DNA of 22,059 nucleotides from Lentihominibacter faecis (GTDB lineage Bacteria; Bacillota; Clostridia; Peptostreptococcales; Anaerovoracaceae): the NCBI RefSeq assembly GCF_014306095.1, contig NZ_JACRWC010000033.1, positions 1-22,059 of the forward strand, read 5' to 3'. Positions within the stretch are counted from its first letter, which is position 1. Each line of letters opens with the position of its first letter. Below, piece after piece: positions 17,439 to 22,059 of the stretch. The position numbers and the translations under genes are program-made. The notes under the pieces were generated by a model, which saw only the letters and a list, made by a program, of their open reading frames with translations, did no database searches and was not told where the DNA came from.

Positions 17439-18707
17439 TTACAGCATTCCAAACACGATCCTTCCTGTCTGATACACCACAGTGCCCATCCCCCACGCAA
17501 CAGCCGTCTGAAACAATGCAGTATAAACGGCGTACCGCCATTTGCCGCAGGTCTTGCGGATGGCAGTGAGAGAGGCAATGCATGGTGCGTAGAGCAGACA
17601 GAATACGAGAAAGCTGCAGGAGGAGGCCGGGGTGAAAACATCGCACAAAAGCCTCGGAACGGAGCCGCCAGCCGTAGTTTGCGCCAGGATGGAAAACGTG
17701 CCGGCGACGGACTCCTTTGCAGAAAGTCCGGTGAGGACAGCCGAAACCGCTCGCCAGTCATCAAACCCCAGAGGTGCGAAAAGCGGTGAGAGAAATCGCC
17801 CAAGACAGGCCAGCATGCTTTCGCGACTGTCGGACGTCATGGCCAGAGCCGGCGTGAAATTTTGCAGGATCCAGATGACAGCGGATGCGATCAGGATCAC
17901 AGTAAATGCCTTGCGGACGAAACCGAGGCTGTTTTGAAGCACGTCCCGAAAAATAGTTTTTGCCCGGGGTATCTGGTAGGGCGCCATGTGCCAGGTCGCG
18001 AGCGGCAGACTGGTACGAAAGCGGATACGGCTTAAAAGCAGTGCATAGCAGACTGCCAGCAGGATCCCGGTCAGATAGATCAGCAGCATGGCGAGGACGC
18101 GATGGCTTGAAAAAAATACTTGCGTCAGGATCAGGTAGATCGGCAGTTTTGCACTGCAGGACAGAAACGGGATCATGGCAATGGTCAGCTTTTGATCACG
18201 GTGAGAGGAAAGTATTCCGGCAGCCAGGATCGCGGGGACGCTGCAGCCGAAGCCGGTGACCAGAGGCAGGATGGCTTTGCCGCTAAGGCCGATCTGATTC
18301 ATGGGGCGGTCCAGGATCCGTGCCGCCCGATCCATATAGCCACTGTGTTCCAGCAGGGACAGGAAGAAAAACAGAGTCGCAATAGTCGGTAGAAACGAGA
18401 GAATGCTGCCGACGCCGGCACAGATCCCATGGATGATTAGCTCGTGGATCCAGAAGGGTATCCCGCTGCTCGCCAGCTTCAGGCTCAGCAGGTCGGTGAG
18501 CCGACGGAGCAGGCATGCCAGAGGTTTAGTCAAATAAGTTTCGGAAATCTCAAAGGTGAAGTAAAAGATCCCTCCAAGTATGATCAGAAACACAGGGATC
18601 GCCAAATAACGATTCAAAAAGAGGCGATCCGCCAATATAGTCTTGCTGCAAAGGATCCGCCGAGGGTTTCTTTGTGTGTGCTTTTTCTTACAAAGCTTCG
18701 GTTTCAT
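17439..18707 (-). CDS. FeoB-like ferrous iron transporter membrane domain lacking the GTPase domain
   Basis: This 422-residue polytopic membrane protein matches the transport half of FeoB. Both Gate-type regions are present: GFGCSVPAI (152-160) with SCSAKLPIY (183-191) in the first, and LTGLSAKESVAGT with LYAPCIASLTAIRK in the second. DRPMNQIGLSGKAILPL is also typical. FeoB normally begins with a G-protein domain and helical spacer of about 270 residues. Here the protein begins 20-30 residues before the first membrane helix, and no GTPase coding is seen upstream on this strand. The ATG at 18707 has AAGGAG 9 bases upstream, so this is a true start rather than a recent truncation. No feoA neighbour is present. 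Iron transport is inferred; a broader nucleoside-recognition-type transporter is the alternative. Confidence 0.8.
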   Translation of the reverse strand: MKPKLCKKKHTQRNPRRILCSKTILADRLFLNRYLAIPVFLIILGGIFYFTFEISETYLTKPLACLLRRLTDLLSLKLASSGIPFWIHELIIHGICAGVGSILSFLPTIATLFFFLSLLEHSGYMDRAARILDRPMNQIGLSGKAILPLVTGFGCSVPAILAAGILSSHRDQKLTIAMIPFLSCSAKLPIYLILTQVFFSSHRVLAMLLIYLTGILLAVCYALLLSRIRFRTSLPLATWHMAPYQIPRAKTIFRDVLQNSLGFVRKAFTVILIASAVIWILQNFTPALAMTSDSRESMLACLGRFLSPLFAPLGFDDWRAVSAVLTGLSAKESVAGTFSILAQTTAGGSVPRLLCDVFTPASSCSFLVFCLLYAPCIASLTAIRKTCGKWRYAVYTALFQTAVAWGMGTVVYQTGRIVFGML

Positions 18708-18750
18708 GGCGTGTTTCTCCTTCTGCCATTCCAGAAATAAAGTTCATTTT

Positions 18751-18768
18751 GTGTACTTGCGAGTACAC
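18751..18768. promoter_or_regulatory. 18-bp palindrome between the feoB-like and radical SAM genes
   Basis: GTGTACTTGCGAGTACAC is an inverted repeat with 8 of 9 half-site positions matching. It lies 44 bases before the feoB-like start and 17 bases before the -35 of the radical SAM gene. It looks like an operator for a dimeric regulator. Confidence 0.55.
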
Positions 18769-18784
18769 TCTGCGCACTTTTCAG

Positions 18785-18813
18785 TTTACCTTTCCTCCAT
18801 TGAACGGTATAAT
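18785..18813 (+). promoter_or_regulatory. Promoter of the radical SAM-scpAB group
   Basis: A perfect TATAAT at 18808-18813 and TTTACC (4/6) at 18785-18790 are separated by 17 bases. The start codon at 18880 is 66 bases downstream. Confidence 0.65.
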
Positions 18814-18879
18814 GATTACATATGAGTATATGCGTTGCGAGCGCAAAGCTGCCGCATTTTGATAAAGGAGCGTATTGGA

Positions 18880-20034
18880 ATGGAACAACAGGAAAGAACT
18901 TTTCGGATCGGACCGATCCGCCCGCCCAGTGAAGCGAACAGCCTGCTTCTGCAGGTGACAAACGGATGCACATGGAATAAGTGCAAATTCTGCCAGCTGT
19001 ATCGTCATACGAAATTCAAGGCTTACAGTGCGGACAGCATCAAGGCCGATATAGATAACATCGCATATCAGGCGGATATCATCCGCAGATATCAGACGCC
19101 ACTGGGTGCGTGGGATATCGACGGACTAAATCAGGAATTGGGACAGATACCGTCAGAAGAAGAACGACAGTGTTTTTACATGGTGGCCAACTGGCTGGTA
19201 GGCGGCGGAGAAAATGTATTTTTGCAGGATGGCAACACGACAGCCCTCAGCAGCGGGAGGCTTTCAGATGTGTTGATCTACCTGAAGCAGGCATTCCCCG
19301 GCATCAAGCGGATCACATCATATGGACGTGCAGAAAACCTGTCGCGGGTCAGCGCAGAAGAATATGCAGAGCTGAAGGAAGCCGGGCTGGATCGTATCCA
19401 TTCCGGTTTTGAAACCGGTTCAGATGCGGTTTTGCAGAAGATCAACAAGGGCGTCACGCAGCAGCAGGAGATCACGGCTGGAAAGAATATCAAAGCCGGA
19501 GGCATCGAACTTTCGGTTTATTTTATGCCGGGTGTTGGCGGTAAAGAACTGACAAAAGAAAACGCAGAAGGTACGTCTCATGTCATCAACGAGATCGGGC
19601 CGGATTTTCTCAGGATCCGGACGGCAGCGGTCAAACCGGGGACAGGACTGTATGAGGATTACCAGAACGGTCAGCTGACCCTTTGCAGCGACGAAGAAAA
19701 GCTGCTGGAAATCAGGACCGTCATAGAACGAGCGCCGGAAATCGACACCCGGGTGGTCAGCGATCATATCATAAATCTTTTGCAGGGAGTCGAAGGGCAT
19801 ATCGTGCTGGACAGGCAGAAAATGCTGGACATGATCGATGGATACCTGAACAAGCCGGAGTACGAGAAACGGCTGTATCAGGCAGCACGCCGGATGGCAC
19901 TGGTCAACGGACCTGGGGATATGAAATATCTGGACCAGAGCCGTGTCGATCAAATCGAAAGTCTGATCCGTGCGATCCCGGATCCTTATGAATGGGAAGA
20001 AAAAATGAACGCGCTGATCGGGCGCTATATTTAA
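18880..20034 (+). CDS. Radical SAM protein of unknown function
   Basis: This 384-residue protein carries an iron-sulfur cluster motif at C30, C35 and C38 in NGCTWNKCKFCQLYRHTKFK, spaced CX4CX2C. This spacing is seen in a branch of radical SAM proteins with a GC-x-x-N-x-C-x-FC signature; the more common motif is CX3CX2C. Downstream SAM-barrel features include FLQDGNTTALSS, RITSYGRAENL, GLDRIHSGFETGSD and VYFMPGVGG. The C-terminal 100 residues are helical, with no obvious extra cluster. The start at 18880 has AAAGGAG 9 bases upstream. It is followed after 42 bases by scpA in the same direction. The reaction cannot be told from sequence. Confidence 0.85.
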   Translation: MEQQERTFRIGPIRPPSEANSLLLQVTNGCTWNKCKFCQLYRHTKFKAYSADSIKADIDNIAYQADIIRRYQTPLGAWDIDGLNQELGQIPSEEERQCFYMVANWLVGGGENVFLQDGNTTALSSGRLSDVLIYLKQAFPGIKRITSYGRAENLSRVSAEEYAELKEAGLDRIHSGFETGSDAVLQKINKGVTQQQEITAGKNIKAGGIELSVYFMPGVGGKELTKENAEGTSHVINEIGPDFLRIRTAAVKPGTGLYEDYQNGQLTLCSDEEKLLEIRTVIERAPEIDTRVVSDHIINLLQGVEGHIVLDRQKMLDMIDGYLNKPEYEKRLYQAARRMALVNGPGDMKYLDQSRVDQIESLIRAIPDPYEWEEKMNALIGRYI

Positions 20035-20076
20035 GGCGGGCGCGGTGATTTTGCGCGTCTGAAACAAGGAGTATGA

Positions 20077-20973
20077 ATGAGCTACAGAGTGAAACTCAAT
20101 GTTTTCGAGGGACCGTTCGATCTGCTCGTCTACCTCATTGAACATGCGGAGATGAGTATTTACGACATTCAGATCTCGGAAATCGTAAAACAATATATGG
20201 AGCATGTGAAAGCCATGCAGATCACTGATGTCAACGTGTCATCGGAGTTTATGGTGCTGGCGGCCGCTTTGCTGGAGATCAAATCCAAGATGCTGCTGCC
20301 GCGGGCAGTGCCGGAAGAAGGAAGTGCTGAAGTCGCCGAAGATCCACGGACGCAGCTGGTTGCAAAGCTTTTGGAGTACAAAAAATTCAAGCGGATCTCC
20401 GAAATGCTGGAGGCTTGCGAAGAGCATACTGCTAAGATCCTGGAAAAACCGCAGGAGGATCTTGCGGCATATACAGGAGAGCCGGACGAGTATCTCAGCC
20501 TCGATATCGAAAAGTTCAAAACGGCTTTCGAGCAGTTTCTGCGGCGCAAAAAAAAGCTGGAAGAGATACGGGAGCACCACAGAAGATCAGAAAAGCAGCG
20601 GTTGACCCAGGAGCATAGAATGGACGATATCCAGGAATTTTTCCGCAGTGATCCGAAGCGAAAAGCGGATTTCCGGGAACTGATCCATAAACGCGATGAC
20701 AAATACGATGTTGCCGTGACATTTGCTTCTGTACTGGAAATGATGAAGCAGCGTCGCGTGGATGCAGAGCAGAAGTATTTGTTTGGAGACATCACCGTTA
20801 CAGCAGCGGAAGAACTCTTTGCAGAAGATGGGAGCACGGAGCCGGAAGCGGCTGGAGATGCCGGGAGCATGAGAACGGGAATCGCCGGGGGTGCCGGAGA
20901 TGCCGGAAGCATGAGAACGGGAAGCGCCGAGGGTGCCGGAGATGCCGGAAGCACCGAAGAGAGAGAGGAGTAG
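20077..20973 (+). CDS. scpA: Segregation and condensation protein A
   Basis: This 298-residue kleisin bridges the heads of the Smc dimer and, with ScpB, forms the bacterial condensin that organises and separates chromosomes. The N-terminal signature LNVFEGPFDLLVYLIEHAEM and the LAAALLEIKSKMLLP segment are diagnostic. The C-terminal winged-helix region (about residues 205-245) is present. The last 40 residues are extra and consist of a 14-residue repeat rich in Gly, Ala and Asp encoded by a 42-base tandem repeat. AAGGAG precedes the start. ScpB begins 3 bases after the stop. Confidence 0.95.
   Translation: MSYRVKLNVFEGPFDLLVYLIEHAEMSIYDIQISEIVKQYMEHVKAMQITDVNVSSEFMVLAAALLEIKSKMLLPRAVPEEGSAEVAEDPRTQLVAKLLEYKKFKRISEMLEACEEHTAKILEKPQEDLAAYTGEPDEYLSLDIEKFKTAFEQFLRRKKKLEEIREHHRRSEKQRLTQEHRMDDIQEFFRSDPKRKADFRELIHKRDDKYDVAVTFASVLEMMKQRRVDAEQKYLFGDITVTAAEELFAEDGSTEPEAAGDAGSMRTGIAGGAGDAGSMRTGSAEGAGDAGSTEEREE
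20854..20955 (+). repeat. 42-bp tandem repeat encoding the ScpA tail
   Basis: Two full copies (20854-20895 and 20896-20937) match at 39 of 42 bases, and a partial third begins at 20938. The period is a multiple of three, so each copy adds 14 residues (GDAGSMRTG plus a variable part). Copy-number change would lengthen or shorten the ScpA tail in frame. Confidence 0.9.
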
Positions 20974-20976
20974 GCC

Positions 20977-21591
20977 ATGGCAGGAAAGAAAACCATAAAA
21001 TCTGCAATCGAATCCATGATGTTCGTATGGGGCGAGCCCCTTGATATCAAGGAGGCGGCTGAAGTTTTTAATATGGATAAGAAAGAGATCTATCCGTATT
21101 TTAAAGAATTGCAGGAAGAGTATGAACAAGAAGGCCGCGGGATCGTGATCCGTGAGGTAAACAAGTGCTTTCAGTTTGTGACCCGGGCGGAGAACATAGA
21201 TTATATAGAACGGCTTTGCACGCCGGTGAAACATAAAAAATTATCGCAGTCGGCGCTGGAAGTGCTGGCGATCGTAGCGTACAAACAGCCGGTGACAAAA
21301 GGTGAGATCGAATCGATCCGCGGGATCCGATGCGACCGCGTGCTGGAAGGCCTGGGCAAGAAAAAACTGGTGGCGGAAGTCGGCAGATCCGATGCTGTCG
21401 GACGTCCGATCCTGTATGGCACCACCGATGAATTTCTGAAGCAGTTCGGGTTCAGCACTCTCAAGGAGCTGCCGGATATCGTGGATATCGAGGGGGCGCT
21501 CGATGAGGAAAACGGCGAAAATGATATACTTTACAGCCAGCAGATCTCCATCGATCTGTCGCAGGCAGAACCGGATCGCACAGACAAATAA
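20977..21591 (+). CDS. scpB: Segregation and condensation protein B
   Basis: This 204-residue partner of ScpA in the Smc-ScpAB condensin is built of two winged-helix domains. The conserved core LSQSALEVLAIVAYKQPVTKGEIESIRG is present, followed by GRPILYGTTDEFLKQFG and LKELPDI. Length is normal. GAGGAG lies upstream, within the end of scpA, so translation is probably coupled. A terminator follows 12 bases after the stop. Confidence 0.96.
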   Translation: MAGKKTIKSAIESMMFVWGEPLDIKEAAEVFNMDKKEIYPYFKELQEEYEQEGRGIVIREVNKCFQFVTRAENIDYIERLCTPVKHKKLSQSALEVLAIVAYKQPVTKGEIESIRGIRCDRVLEGLGKKKLVAEVGRSDAVGRPILYGTTDEFLKQFGFSTLKELPDIVDIEGALDEENGENDILYSQQISIDLSQAEPDRTDK

Positions 21592-21603
21592 ATGGAATAT
21601 CCG

Positions 21604-21641
21604 TCCTCTCTGTCGCGTAATATGACAGAGAGGATTTTTTT
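21604..21641 (+). terminator. Terminator after scpB, overlapping the next ribosome binding site
   Basis: TCCTCTCTGTC (21604-21614) and GACAGAGAGGA (21624-21634) form a perfect 11-bp stem with a 9-base loop, followed by seven Ts. The 3' arm contains the only AGAGAGG ribosome binding site candidate of the gene starting at 21642. Confidence 0.85.
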
Positions 21642-22059
21642 ATGGAATTTTTGAAAAAGGGAAAGAAAACTATTGCGATCATCATGACTCTGGTAGTCGT
21701 TTTGACGGGCATGTATATTTGTGCGCAAAGGCATGGCGATGTGATGTGGACCAGTGCGCCGGACTTTGCCATATCAGCGGGACAGGCGATTTTGGTCGAT
21801 GGGGATACAGGGAGAGTTTTGTATGAAAAAGCTGCCGATCAGCGAGCGTATCCTGCCAGTACCACAAAGATCATGACAGCACTGCTGACCCTGGAGATCC
21901 TGGAGAAGTATGACAGTCCTCTCGACCAGAAGGTTGAGGTCCCGGCGGAAGCAGAGGGGGTGGAAGGGTCGTCTCTGTACCTGAAAGCCGGTGAGAAAAT
22001 CTCTATAGAGGACTTGCTATACGGTATGATGCTGGTGTCTGGAAACGCTGTCTCTTATA
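21642..22059 (+). CDS. D-alanyl-D-alanine carboxypeptidase (S11 family), cut by the right edge
   Basis: The first 139 residues are visible. A basic N-terminus and hydrophobic helix (about 9-28) form a signal or anchor, so the enzyme acts outside the membrane on peptidoglycan stem peptides, removing the terminal D-alanine. The acyl-enzyme serine is S73 in STTK, with K76; the second motif SGN is at 133-135. Segments AGQAILVDGDTGRVLYEKAAD and SSLYLKAGE are typical of DacA/DacF proteins. The start at 21642 directly abuts the upstream terminator, and the likely ribosome binding site AGAGAGG lies in that hairpin's 3' arm. A later in-frame ATG at 21684 would lose much of the signal. The window ends inside the gene. 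Confidence 0.9.
   Translation, partial: MEFLKKGKKTIAIIMTLVVVLTGMYICAQRHGDVMWTSAPDFAISAGQAILVDGDTGRVLYEKAADQRAYPASTTKIMTALLTLEILEKYDSPLDQKVEVPAEAEGVEGSSLYLKAGEKISIEDLLYGMMLVSGNAVSY

Noticed and set aside
17318..17803. 161-residue minus-strand frame overlapping the end of the feoB-like gene
   Set aside because: It lies out of frame within the conserved FeoB coding region and has a low-complexity, arginine/proline-rich sequence without homology I recognise.
20854..20955. CRISPR-like repeats
   Set aside because: The repeats are directly tandem without spacers, in frame, and inside scpA.

Overview
The window looks like chromosome of a Gram-positive anaerobe of the class Clostridia. The grounds are strong AGGAGG-type ribosome binding sites, housekeeping sigma-type promoters, an atpI-B-E-F-H-A-G-D-C ATP synthase operon with a Clostridia-like c subunit, a homologue of the TM1266 regulator associated with [FeFe]-hydrogenase, and the PadR/DUF1700/DUF4097 and scpA/scpB clusters typical of Firmicutes. 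I cannot name the genus from sequence alone. No IS element, prophage, CRISPR array, tRNA or rRNA was seen. The region reads as ordinary core chromosome with a few unusual local elements.

Layout. The first four codons of a minus-strand gene lie at the left edge, behind a leader that can pair with its own ribosome binding site. Then, on the plus strand: an ATP-grasp ligase plus an Asp/Glu racemase, which together look like a D-aspartate cross-bridge module for peptidoglycan (235-2295); a terminator; and a PadR regulator, DUF1700 and DUF4097 operon with its own promoter and operator-like dyad (2446-4473). A bidirectional terminator separates this from a minus-strand single-domain Hpt phosphotransfer protein (4584-4991). 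Diverging from the Hpt gene is a minimal prepilin peptidase (5172-5855). It is followed by a tight, overlapping group: truA, dCMP deaminase (comEB-like), a TagO/WecA-type GlcNAc-1-phosphate transferase and a MATE transporter (5908-9625).

The F1Fo-ATP synthase operon has a good promoter at 9764-9792 and runs from 9835 to 16701. It appears to continue into a TM1266-family small regulator (16761-17012) and ends at a strong terminator. The 426-base gap that follows (17013-17438) has no gene but holds many mutually complementary segments on the plus strand. These include an 11-bp hairpin, a long-range helix and a possible pseudoknot, and I read the region as a structured non-coding RNA. Facing it is a minus-strand FeoB-like iron-transporter membrane domain without its GTPase domain (17439-18707). 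A divergent intergenic region with an 18-bp palindrome leads to a radical SAM protein, then scpA and scpB (chromosome condensation), a terminator, and the start of a DacA/DacF-type D-Ala-D-Ala carboxypeptidase that runs off the right edge.

Functional themes are cell envelope (D-Asp ligase and racemase, TagO-like enzyme, carboxypeptidase, DUF4097/PadR envelope-type regulation), energy (ATP synthase, possible hydrogenase link), iron (FeoB-like protein) and chromosome maintenance. The strongest candidates for something undescribed are the structured RNA at about 17081-17346, the GTPase-less FeoB beside it, and the self-pairing leader at the left edge.
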